Under the pieces are notes generated by a model. The model saw only the letters and a list, made by a program, of their open reading frames with translations. It searched no databases and was not told the origin of the DNA. DNA of 11,286 nt from Spirogloea muscicola (taxonomy: Eukaryota > Streptophyta > Zygnematophyceae > Spirogloeales > Spirogloeaceae). The stretch spans positions 1,121,732-1,133,017 of the forward strand of contig WELB01000013.1 in NCBI GenBank assembly GCA_009602725.1, read 5' to 3'. Of this stretch, positions 1 to 6,253 are shown one piece after another. Position numbers and translations under genes: made by a program. Each line of letters starts with the position of its first letter. The first letter of the stretch is position 1.

Positions 1-60
1 GGGCACGGGCGCGGAGCGCGGGGCGCGGGGCGCGGGGCGCGGGGGCGGGGCGCGGCGGGG
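1..60. repeat. G-rich low-complexity tract
   Basis: Short degenerate repeats of the form GGGGCGC / GGGCGCG make up the first 60 bases. No coding signal is seen. It could be microsatellite-like sequence or a poorly assembled contig edge. Confidence 0.8.
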
Positions 61-99
61 AGCAAGCGCGACGAAAGCCGTGGACACTTGCGACGTGGC

Positions 100-690
100 G
101 GGAGGCAGGCCTCGGCAGGCTCTTGTAGGGGCGCCTGCGCCAGGAGCTCAAGTACGCTGATCACCCGCGGGAAGACGGGTTCTCCCCCGCTGGCTATCGA
201 CACGCATGGGGCGTTGGGCGCTCGGTGGCTCGAGCTGCTCAACCAGCTCGCCAGCCACGCCATCGTCCGCCGCTTCCATGCCCGCCAGGCCATTGACCGG
301 CGGCCGGGTCTGCCAGGGCTCACTCTTGGGTACTGAGCTTCCCTTTGCATCATTTCTGTGTTCTGCAGTGTTTTGTAATGTAGTCCTTTTTCCGGCTCCT
401 CTTTCTTTGGCTTTGGACATTGTCCATTCTTTTTTGAGCTGGCTTTGCCAGCCCCTCTTCTCTATGGGCGCGCACTTCTTCCAGGGGCGATGCCCGGCTT
501 CAACGCCGCCAGTTCGCTCGCCCAAGTCTTCCGCATGCGCCTGGCCGTATCGCTTCAACGCTCCCTTGCCCACGCCGTCCACACGCGAGCAGGCCGTGCT
601 ATGGCCGCCGCCTCTGGGTCTCGGCGGAGTTCCCCTTTCCCTGCATCGAGCTACTCAGACCTGATGTTGCTCACTCGTGGGTACTGAGCT
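100..690 (+). pseudogene. Type A retroelement C-terminus, plus strand, interrupted
   Basis: This is the C-terminal part of the non-LTR retroelement ORF, recognised by matching the intact minus-strand copy at 6477-7250. Visible blocks are KYADHP near 150-170, then DTHGALGARWLELL, QAIDRRPGLPG up to about 318, and after an insertion MPGFNAA, SLAQVFRMRLAVSLQRSLA and the terminal LTRGY with TGA at about 685-687. A stop and a frameshift lie before 200, so it is not a working gene. It is split by a 162-bp 3'-end insertion at 319-480. The part upstream of about 100, including the reverse transcriptase, is absent. Confidence 0.8.
319..480 (+). mobile_element. Truncated type A retroelement 3' end (162 bp)
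   Basis: The insert starts at the last codons of the element ORF (CTCACTCTTGGGTACTGAG), runs through the 3' UTR and the hairpin at 438-452, and ends GGGCGCGCACTTCTT. CCAGGG occurs at 313-318 and again at 481-486. Removing the insert restores the sequence seen uninterrupted in the minus-strand copy (CTGCCAGGGGCGATGCCC). It is therefore a 5'-truncated retroposition into a sibling copy, with a 6-bp target-site duplication. Confidence 0.85.
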
Positions 691-968
691 TCCCCTTGCA
701 TCGGTTCTGTGTTCTGCAGTGTTTTGTAGTGTAGTCCTTTCCCGGCTTTCTTTGGCTTTGGACATTGTCCATTCTTTTTTGGGCTGGCTTTGCCAGCCCC
801 TCTTCTCTATGGGCGCGCACTTCTTCTGCATCGTCTATGTAATCTGCAGTGTTTTGTAGTGTAGTCCTTTTTCCAGCTCCTCTTCCTTTGGCTTTGGACA
901 TTGTCCATTCTTTTTTGAGCTGGCTTTGCCAGCCCCTCTTCTCTATTGGCGCGCACTTTCATGGGGAG
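691..968 (+). mobile_element. Type A 3' UTR carrying a nested second 3' end
   Basis: This is the 3' UTR that follows the LTRGY stop of the upstream fragment. A second copy of the same UTR (704-826) lies within it, flanked by TGCATCG at 697-703 and 827-833. The outer UTR then continues from 834 to its own hairpin at 919-933 and ends GGCGCGCACTTTC near 960. Both copies contain the block TTGGCTTTGGACATTGTCC just before the hairpin. No coding function is seen. Confidence 0.75.
704..826 (+). mobile_element. Nested type A 3' end insertion (123 bp)
   Basis: The insert is a UTR fragment starting GTTCTGTGTTCTGCAG and ending CGCACTTCTTC, with a perfect hairpin GGGCTGGC/GCCAGCCC at 781-799. The 7-bp repeat TGCATCG flanks it, and on removal the surrounding UTR reads through. 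A simple tandem duplication is the alternative. Confidence 0.7.
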
Positions 969-1233
969 CCGGTGGACTTTCCTGCAGCCGGGTCGCTAGC
1001 GCAGGTGTACCGTATGCGCTTGGTCGTCTCGCTGCAGCGGTGTATGGCCCGCGCGCTGCACCTGCGTGCCGGCAGAAAGAAAGGGCTCGCCCATTGAGGA
1101 TAGGGGCTGGAAAAGCCAGCCCAAAAAATAAGTGCCGGCAGAGCCCTTCGCTGCTGCCTCTGGCTCTGGTCAGGGGACCCGCTTCCAGGAGCCCAGCTTC
1201 TCTGACCTGAGGCTGCTTAGCAGGGGTTATGAG
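961..1233 (+). pseudogene. Type B/C retroelement C-terminal tail, broken
   Basis: The translation shows GEPVDF, AAGSLAQVYRMRL, LQRCMARALHLRAGR and then, after a 55-bp insertion at 1077-1131, AGR, AAASGSGQGTRFQEPSFSD and LRLLSRGY. The family stop is lost: the intact sibling reads GGTTACTGAGTG, whereas this copy has GGTTATGAGTG, one base shorter, so the frame runs into the UTR. Only the tail of the parent ORF is present. The left edge abuts a type A 3' end at about 960, which appears to have inserted here. Confidence 0.75.
1077..1131 (-). mobile_element. 55-bp type B 3'-end micro-insertion
   Basis: Read on the minus strand, the insert is only TTATTTTTT, the hairpin GGGCTGG...CCAGCCC, CTATCCTCAATGGGCGAGCCC and TTTCTT. 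It is flanked by a perfect 11-bp direct repeat GTGCCGGCAGA at 1066-1076 and 1132-1142. The homologous uninterrupted sequence is present at about 2740-2765 (GTGCCGGCAGAGCCCTCGC). Confidence 0.9.
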
Positions 1234-1367
1234 TGCTTCGTAGCTGCTTTGTCTCTTTATGTGCCTGTTTTTCTTAGCGCTTCCCCTGACCCCCTTCTCG
1301 TACTTTGTTCATCTTTTTTTGGGCTGGCTTTTCCAGCCCCTATCCTCAATGGGCGAGCCCTTTCTCT
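1234..1367 (+). mobile_element. Type B 3' UTR
   Basis: This is the untranslated tail after the broken type B C-terminus. It contains GCTTCGTAGCTGCTTTG, CTTAGCGCTTCCCCTG, TCTCGTACTTTGTTCATC, the hairpin at 1321-1339, and the terminal CAATGGGCGAGCCCTTTCT. The same UTR recurs at 2847-2985 and, diverged, at about 5483-5617. Confidence 0.75.
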
Positions 1368-1404
1368 GTGCCAGCTGTGCCCCCGGAGCGGGGGGGTGGG
1401 GCAG

Positions 1405-1645
1405 GGCGACGCGGTGCGCTTGAAACGCCTGGGTGGTGTAACGGGCAAGAAAAGCTCGTCCAAACTGAGAAGACAGCGCTTCCACATTGACTGGTGGCTG
1501 TGAGAGGCCAGCCCGAAGGAATGGACAAGGTCTGGAGGGGGCGAATGGCGGGAAAAGAGAAGCCTATAGTAATGGACAAGGTCTGAAGGAGCCGGATGGC
1601 GCAGAAAGCAAGGTACTAAGTGCTAAGACGGCAGCAAGGGGTCTC
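1405..1645 (-). mobile_element. Type E (and F-like) retroelement 3' UTR
   Basis: This is the minus-strand 3' UTR of the element whose ORF stops at 1646. It contains a pair of imperfect direct repeats (1520-1550 and 1571-1601, both AATGGACAAGGTCTG...GGATGGCG-like) and a weaker hairpin (GGCTG at 1496-1500 with CAGCC at 1509-1513). Beyond about 1474, a further segment ends at GCGGTGCGC (1411-1419), a motif also seen at 6132 and 11026. Confidence 0.6.
1520..1601. repeat. Imperfect 31-bp direct repeat in type E UTR
   Basis: AATGGACAAGGTCTGGAGGG at 1520 and AATGGACAAGGTCTGAAGGA at 1571 begin two similar 31-bp blocks spaced 51 bp apart. Each holds the GTCCATT block that precedes the 3' hairpin, so the UTR seems to have duplicated its pre-hairpin segment. 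Confidence 0.7.
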
Positions 1646-2665
1646 TCAGTAACCTCTAGTCAGTAGATGCAAATCGGAATAGCTAGCAGGTGGATAGACG
1701 TCGCCCTGACGGAAGCCGGAGGCCGCCGCCAAAGCGCGGCCTGCGTGCAAGTGCATCGCGAAGGCAAGGGACCGCTGCAAGGAGACGGCCAAGCGCATCC
1801 GGAAGACTTGAACGAGGGACCCGGCGACGTTGAAGCCAGGCTGCTCGCTCTGCTGCCAGTGGCGGCAGGCCACTGCACGCCGCGCAAGGTGGTGAAGAAG
1901 GTCAAGCCATCCTGTCCCAAAAACTCCGTGGACGTCGACGGCGAGTGAGACTCCCACTGGGTGATCCGAGTACTTCCCTTTTTTGACGCCCGCCGCTTGG
2001 GGGACTGCGTAGCCCGCCTCCTCCGAGGAGCGTTGGGCGCTCCTGGAATCAAAGCAGTCTGTGGTGACCACGTCGGCAATGAGCTGGGGCCCCCCGCCGA
2101 GCGCGCTGCCGACGAGATCGGCGCGCCGGGTGTGGAGGCGGCCATCCGCCCCAGCAGTCAGAGGCATGATGCTTGAATTTTACATTGCCATCGTGAAACC
2201 GGCTTCGACGAATATGCCGTACATTGCGTTCCTGAGCAAGTCGTGTGTGTCCGTCCGCTCCCCTCCCCGTGCGCACCTGAGCATATGGGCTGCCACTGAT
2301 GCCGCGTGTCGGCTGCGCTCGCCACACTCACACTGTTGTACACCACTTAGGCAGGGTGGGTGGAGGCCGAGGAGGCGATGCACAGCCGTGCGGAAGGCGT
2401 CGTCCAGCATCCGGAGCGCGTCGTAGATCGGCAGGGCAGACAACCAAGCTGCCGCCCCTGGTGAGGATGCCGAGAGCAGCCGCGTCCCCGGAGGTCGTCC
2501 GGAGGCAAAAGCCCCATCGCCGTGGTGAATGAGGCCGCATCCACCTCCGCCATGAAGCGAGGTTGGGCCCGGAGGTCGGCTGTACGCGCGAGGTGCGCGA
2601 AAGGGACGGCCCGTGGCACCAGGGCGGGGTGATCCGCAAGCAGCGCATCCCGGGCTAAGCGGAGA
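1646..2665 (-). pseudogene. Retroelement zinc motif, endonuclease and C-terminal tail, broken
   Basis: This is the 3' portion of the backbone minus-strand element. Read from 2665 down it shows LARDALLADHPALVPRAVPF, then (another frame, 2443-2183) LDDAFRTAVHRLLGLHPPC and the zinc-like motif C-E-C...H-x3-C with the last ligand changed to Arg. An in-frame TAA at 2180-2182 follows, and then an open 173-codon stretch (2167-1646). That stretch has the nuclease core RRAD-x14-ADVVTTD and the conserved tail ending LTRGY. At least one frameshift (near 2440) and one nonsense codon make it non-functional. The AD-x14-D spacing fits the restriction-like endonuclease of R2-type non-LTR elements; that assignment is inferred from the motif. 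Confidence 0.75.
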
Positions 2666-2675
2666 GCCGCCTGCT

Positions 2676-3020
2676 GCTGGCGCAGGTGTACCGTATGCGC
2701 TTGGCCGTCTTGCTGCAGCGGTCTATGGCCCGCGCGCTGCACCTGCGTGCCGGCAGAGCCCTCGCTGCTGCATCTGGCTCTGGCCAGGGGACCCGCTTCC
2801 AGGAGCCCAGCTTCTCTGACCTGAGGCTGCTTAACAGGGGTTACTGAGTGCTTCGTAGCTGCTTTGTTTCTTTTGTGCTTTGTTTTCTTAGCGCTTCCCC
2901 TGGCCCCTTTCTCGTACTTTGTTCATCCTTTTTTGGGCTGGCTTTTCCAGCCCCTATCCTCAATGGGCGAGCCCTTTCTTCTTCGCCTGGAAACACAATG
3001 TGCCAGTCTCCACGTCCGCT
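2676..3020 (+). mobile_element. Type B retroelement copy inserted in the backbone element
   Basis: This plus-strand 5'-truncated copy begins within LAQVYRMRLAV, continues through LQRSMARALHLRAGRALAAA and RFQEPSFSDLRLLNRGY with TGA at about 2845-2847, then the UTR, the hairpin at 2935-2953 and GGGCGAGCCCTTTCTT ending at about 2985. About 35 bases of unassigned sequence follow. The 10-mer GCCGCCTGCT is at 2666-2675 and 3021-3030 and is the likely target-site duplication. The minus-strand element continues on both sides, so this copy is the younger. Confidence 0.75.
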
Positions 3021-3713
3021 GCCGCCTGCTCTAGGAGGCAACGCCCATGCCGGATATATCGCTGGGCCACCGAAGCCGCAACCTGTGCCCAGCTCCCCAG
3101 GTGTGCTGCCCGGCAGGCACGAGCCAGCGGGCGGCAGCCCAGACCCCTGCGGGCAGGAAGGCCTGTCGTACCGCAGCCGGCGTCTCCAGGAAGGCCGGGT
3201 GTTGGACCAGGGCCGCTGTGCTGTCCAGTATACCTGCATCGAAGGTTGCATAGGCGGCCTGCGCAGCCGGGGAGGGGGGGGCTCGAGCCAGGTACAGGGG
3301 ACGTTGAGCAAAGATCCGCGTCAACATGGCGAGCAGCAGCTGCATGTCGTGCAGCTCAGGGAGGCGGGCCGCCGGCTTGAGGTGCTCCTGGAGCATGGCG
3401 CGCAGCTGCTCGTCCACGTGCTGGTGAGCCCATGGAACCCCGAGGAGTGTGAGGCCCCCGGCTGGTGTCTGACAGCCGGAGGGCAGGCGGAGGGGGGCTG
3501 GCAAGCCCTGCGGGAACCAGGCGCTAAACTTCGTCGCACGGATGTCCAGGCCGATCTTTTCCTTCAGCTGCTCCTCGAGGGTGGCGAAGGATGCCAAGAC
3601 CTTGTCTGGCTGCCCGATCAGCGTGGTGTCATCCGCATAGGTCGGCATGAGGACGCCCGGGTGAGCAGCTGCCGAGGCCTTCAGGGCGCGGTCGTGATCT
3701 CTGGGCGTCATCT

Positions 3714-3882
3714 AGTAATCCAACAAGCAATAAACACAGCTAAGAGGGCAGTTAAAATGTTTTCTGGGTGCCAACCAGTCCCTTGGTCTAACCATCTCAT
3801 TGTGCAGGACCCCTCTAAAGATAACAGGAGATTAGAGTCCTATTATTATATATTCCAAGCAATAAGTCACTGCCACACTAAA
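3714..3882. mobile_element. AT-rich 169-bp insertion in the reverse transcriptase
   Basis: The segment is strikingly AT-rich (TATTATTATATATTCC, GCAATAAACACAG) in GC-rich surroundings. It separates motif B from motif C of the reverse transcriptase. TCATCT is found at 3708-3713 and 3883-3888, consistent with a 6-bp target-site duplication. No terminal inverted repeats or 3' hairpin were found, so the class is unknown. On the minus strand it could be read as a GT...AG intron (GTGTGG to ACTAG), which is the main alternative. Confidence 0.6.
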
Positions 3883-3947
3883 TCATCTGAAGTGGGCCAG
3901 CGCGTAGAAGAACCCTGCGAGCGGGTTCCCCTGACGCGTGCCCGTGG

Positions 3948-4084
3948 AAGCAAGTGTGGCTCTCCCAATGCGGGCAAGGGCTGTTAAAAGCCAGCCCGAA
4001 AAGAATTGACAAAGGTTTGAAGGGGCCAAATGACGGAGGGGCCTAAAGCACGATGGCAGAACGGGTGGAGGATGGACCACTCAC
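3948..4084 (-). mobile_element. Type D retroelement 3' end inserted just before motif B
   Basis: On the minus strand the insert starts at AGTGGTCCATCCTCC, passes GTTCTGCCAT and TTTGGCCCCTTC, then CAATTCTTTTCGGGCTGGCT, and ends GGGAGAGCCACACTTGC. The same segment recurs at 6254-6418. The hairpin is GGGCTG (3978-3983) with CAGCCC (3992-3997). It sits directly before the GTRQG motif of the reverse transcriptase. Exact edges and target duplication are uncertain by a few bases. Confidence 0.7.
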
Positions 4085-4849
4085 GGGAGACCGGAGGGTC
4101 TCCACCCCGCTGGTTCCATGCCGCCATAGGAGATCGCTGGGCTGGCCGTAGCCCAGCCAGAAAACCGGCAGCAGGGTGGGGAAGGCCTCACGGAGCTCCT
4201 CGGCGACAGCGGCGCGGTTGACGCAGTTGAAACATTTCTGAAGTCCACCGCCAGCACCACCCACTCGGGGTGCAAGTCAAGGGAAGCCCGCACCCCATGG
4301 ACAACTGCATCACCGCCGCTCGGCAGGCCGGCGCCATACTGGTGCGGCGCCAGGTGTGTCTGGGCCGCACCTGCGTGCTGTCGCCAAAGTGCCCGGCCCA
4401 CCAGACGGTACAGGACCTCGCCGATAGCAATGGGGTGGACGCCTCCATTGACCTTGCTAAGGGCCAGCAGGGTGTTGGCACAGAGCACGCCGCGGATGCT
4501 GGCAGGGACGTGACCCCGGGCCATGTGTTGACACACCTGGTGCAGCGCCCGAAAGTCCGCCTCGTCCCCTTCGAGGAAGAGCTCCTTCAGAAGCTCTGTA
4601 ACTATGCCCGAGGGGCCGCATACAGCTGTGCGCCGGTTGCTATGCAGGACCTTGCGGAGAGCTGCGGCATTAAGGGCCACCTCCTCCTGCGGGATGTAGG
4701 AAGCCAACCACGAAGGCAGGGGAGAGCGCGCCGGGGGGTGGAGGGACGAGAGGGCTCGCTGCGTGTCCTCAGTCGCCGACGCCAACACCGAATCGTCCAG
4801 CGCCTAGACGGCTCTCGAGAGCTCCCCGGCATGGCCACACGGAGAGCGC

Positions 4850-5278
4850 GGCGGACACTGGTTGCCCTGGCAAAAGCTGCAGCCAGAGGTTGCAACGAGA
4901 GCACGGCCACCACGCAATTGCAGGCCTGGGCCATGGACCGCTGGAAGAAAGTGCGCGCCCATAGAGGAGGGGCTGGCAGAAAGAAATTGCTCGCCCATAG
5001 AAGAAGAGGGGCTAGCAAAGCCAGCACAGGCAGAGGCCAGCCCGAAAAGAAGGGACAAAATCCAAAGAGCCAAGAAGATGCCTACAAGAGGGAGGGAGAT
5101 TGACAAACGCATGTGATAGAACTGGGCCCACGAGCCAGCGGCGATGAAGTCAGCCGGCTCACCTCGCCTGCGGGACACAACGCGCCACGCAAGCCTGGCC
5201 AGCAGGTCGAGCCACTGGGACCCGAGAGCCCCGTGCCCATCCACAGCCAGGAATACGAACCCGTCCCCAGCCGGGTAG
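4850..5278 (-). pseudogene. Type C retroelement C-terminus with nested 3' ends
   Basis: Reading down from 5278: DGFVFLAVDGHGALGSQWLD, LARLAWRVVSRRRGEPADF and AAGSWAQFYHMRLSIS to about 5095. An interruption by retroelement 3'-end material follows, and then QRSMAQALQLRGGRALVATSG at about 4945-4870. Thereafter it is truncated and joined to the region upstream of the reverse transcriptase. The interruption (about 4950-5095) holds at least two hairpin/tail units (GCTAGC/GCCAGC at 5011-5025, a second tail ending GGGCGCGCAC near 4950), so it is itself composite. Confidence 0.65.
4950..5095 (-). mobile_element. Composite of truncated retroelement 3' ends
   Basis: On the minus strand this holds TTGGATTTTGTCCCTTC, then TTTTCGGGCTGGCC, a second TGCTGGCTTTGCTAGCCCC, a tail CTATGGGCGAGCAATTTCTT, and then another TGCCAGCCCCTCCTCTATGG and GCGCGCACTTTCTT. 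Two or three successive 3' ends have inserted into or next to one another within a type C tail. No convincing target duplication was resolved. Confidence 0.6.
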
Positions 5279-5348
5279 AAATTGCTCGCCCACAGAAAAA
5301 GAGGGGCTAGCAAAGCCAGCCCAGAAAAGAATGGTGGTCAGCGTCTTT
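5278..5348 (-). mobile_element. Short retroelement 3' end (about 70 bp)
   Basis: On the minus strand: CATTCTTTTCTGGGCTGGCT, the hairpin partner GCTAGCCCC, and the tail TGTGGGCGAGCAATTTC. The hairpin arms are GGGCTAGC (5304-5311) and GCCAGCCC (5315-5322). Near-matching flanks GCCGGGTAG and GCCGGTAAG suggest, but do not prove, a target duplication of about 8 bp. Confidence 0.55.
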
Positions 5349-5349
5349 C

Positions 5350-5810
5350 GCCGGTAAGAGGCCCAGGGCGCCCAGCAGGCCATTGATCGGCGAGCGGGTC
5401 AGCCAGGGGAGGTGCCGGGCTTCAACGACCCGCTTCCAGGAGCCAAGTGTCTCTGACCTGAGGCTGCTTAGCAGGAGTTACTGAGTGCTCCGTAGCTGCT
5501 TAGATTTCATTTTGTGCTTGTTTTTCTTCGTACTTCCCATAGCCCTTTCTCGTACTTTGGTCATTCTTTTTTGGGCTGGTTTTCCCAGCCCCTATCCTCG
5601 ATGGGCGTGCCCTTCTTCGATGCTGCCGGCTCGCTCGCTCAGGTATTTCTTTCGCATGCGGCTCTCCGTCTCTCTCCAGCGCTCTCTGGCTCATGCAGTC
5701 CACACGCGTGCCGGCCGTGCTATGGCTGCTGCCTCAGGGTCTCGCCGGAGTGCTTCTTTTCCTGCAGCGAGTTACTCAGACTTGATGTAGCTCACTCGTG
5801 GGTACTGAGC
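5350..5810 (+). pseudogene. Type A retroelement C-terminus, plus strand, interrupted
   Basis: The blocks QQAIDRRAGQPG and PGFN (5370-5425) are followed by a type B insertion at 5429-5617, then DAAGSLAQV, MRLSVSLQRSLAHAVHTRAG and SFPAASYSDLM. A small duplication gives GTATTTCTTTCGC where the family has GTCTTCCGC, which shifts the frame. A TAG replaces the TTG leucine codon just before LTRGY. It is a decayed 5'-truncated copy. Confidence 0.75.
5429..5617 (+). mobile_element. Type B retroelement 3' end (189 bp)
   Basis: It starts inside the type B tail codons (CCCGCTTCCAGGAGCC), runs through CTGAGGCTGCTTAGCAGGAG, the TGA stop, the UTR and the hairpin at 5573-5591, and ends GGGCGTGCCCTTCTT. Removing it joins PGFN to DAAGSLAQ in the surrounding type A tail. 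The shared flanking bases are only CGA (5426-5428 and 5618-5620), so the duplication is short or eroded. Confidence 0.7.
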
Positions 5811-5820
5811 TTCCGGCAGC

Positions 5821-5877
5821 AAGCGCGGCCAAATTAACTGGTGGTTGGGAGAGGCCAGCCCAAAAGAATGGACAAGG
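5821..5877 (-). mobile_element. 57-bp type E 3'-end micro-insertion
   Basis: On the minus strand it reads CCTTGTCCATTCTTTTGGGC, TGGCCTCTCCCAACCACC, AGTTAATTTGG and CCGCGCTT, matching the 3' UTR end at about 1474-1530. A perfect 8-bp direct repeat CCGGCAGC flanks it at 5813-5820 and 5878-5885. Confidence 0.85.
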
Positions 5878-5962
5878 CCGGCAGCCGGCTGCATCGTCTC
5901 GTGTCTAGTTTTGTAGTTTTTCTTTTCGGCACCTTTTTTTTTGGCTTTGGGTATTGTCCATT

Positions 5963-5983
5963 CTCTCCTTCTCCTTCTCCTTC
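5963..5983 (+). repeat. CTCCTT microsatellite inside a duplicated UTR block
   Basis: CTCTCCTTCTCCTTCTCCTT lies between two copies of TTGTCCATTC (5954-5963, 5984-5993). Other type A UTRs have only one TTGTCCATTC and no microsatellite. Confidence 0.75.
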
Positions 5984-6015
5984 TTGTCCATTCTTTTTGG
6001 GCTGGCTTTGCCAGC

Positions 6016-6069
6016 TGAAGAAAGGGCTCGCCCATTGAGGATACAGCGATTGAGGATAGGGGCTGGAAA
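6016..6069 (-). mobile_element. 54-bp type B 3'-end micro-insertion within a hairpin
   Basis: On the minus strand it contains CCAGCCCCTATCCTCAATCG, a local repeat of TATCCTCAAT, then GGGCGAGCCCTTTCTTCA. TGCCAGC lies at 6009-6015 and 6070-6076. The host type A UTR resumes at 6077. Because host and insert share the GCCAGC hairpin arm, part of the flanking repeat could be homology and not a true target duplication. Confidence 0.7.
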
Positions 6070-6119
6070 TGCCAGCCTCTCTTCTCTCAGGGCATTCGGA
6101 CATTCGGACCGCGTACCGA

Positions 6120-6233
6120 GATAGAAGGCGCGCGGTGCGCATGAAATAAAAGAGAGGCCAATCCTAGCCTTACAAATGTCCTGGTAACGGGGTAATGGGG
6201 TGGCTAAGGGGGTGGGCACTTAATACACCGAAA
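6120..6233 (-). mobile_element. Type F retroelement 3' end
   Basis: This resembles 11026-11104: both have GCGGTGCGC at the 3' edge (6132-6140), then GAGGCCAA, AGCCTTA, TGGTAA(C/G)GGGG and GCTAAGGGGG in the same order and at nearly the same spacing, on the plus strand. The elements point leftward. No coding function is seen. Confidence 0.55.
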
Positions 6234-6253
6234 GGGCATGAAGAAGAAGTGGC

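Larger units (their letters stand above)
3031..4788 (-). pseudogene. Non-LTR retrotransposon reverse transcriptase, broken
   Basis: This is the reverse transcriptase half of the backbone element, made RNA-dependent for target-primed cDNA synthesis in living relatives. From 4788 downward: GPSGIVTELLKELF, VHPIAIGEVLYRLVGRAL, YGAGLPSGGDAVVHGVRASL and motif A VVLAVDFRN (Asp codon 4243-4245). A one-base deletion near 4230 then shifts the frame into FNCVNRAAVAEELREAFP. Motif B GTRQGNPLAGFFYALAHF lies at about 3889-3942. Motif C YADD is at 3628-3639, followed by GLDIRATKFSAWF and LTLLGVPWAHQHVDEQLR, which resemble motifs D and E. The catalytic aspartates survive, but a frameshift, a type D insertion and an AT-rich insertion break the gene. 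The frame ends at a stop at 3031, next to the type B insertion. The N-terminus before about 4788 is not recognisable. Confidence 0.88.
5811..6100 (+). mobile_element. Type A 3' UTR with two micro-insertions
   Basis: This is the UTR following the type A fragment at 5350-5810: GAGCTTCC, GCATCGTCTCGTG, TTTTGTAGTTTTTC, TTGGCTTTGGGTATTGTCCA and the hairpin start GGGCTGGCTTTGCCAGC (5999-6015). It continues after 6077 as CTCTCTTCTCTCAGGGC. It is interrupted at 5821-5877 and 6016-6069. TTGTCCATTC is also duplicated (5954-5963 and 5984-5993) around a CTCCTT microsatellite. Confidence 0.7.

Noticed and set aside
1-60. Telomeric repeat
   Set aside because: The repeat unit is GGGGCGC-like, unlike the TTTTAGGG or TTAGGG-type telomeres of green algae.
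3714-3882. Retroviral or host contamination explaining the AT-rich segment
   Set aside because: Flanking 6-bp repeats argue for a genuine insertion, and no viral protein motif could be recognised. Contamination is not fully excluded.
2848-3987. 379-codon plus-strand open frame
   Set aside because: It starts in a type B UTR and then lies antisense to the reverse transcriptase; the protein has no recognisable domain and crosses an insertion. It is a high-GC shadow.
4270-5103. 277-codon plus-strand open frame
   Set aside because: It is antisense to the reverse transcriptase and type C fragments, with composition typical of the opposite strand of a coding region.
435-5600. GGGCTGG/CCAGCCC hairpins followed by pyrimidines as bacterial terminators
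   Set aside because: They occur at retroelement 3' ends in a eukaryotic genome, on both strands, and are not placed after host genes.
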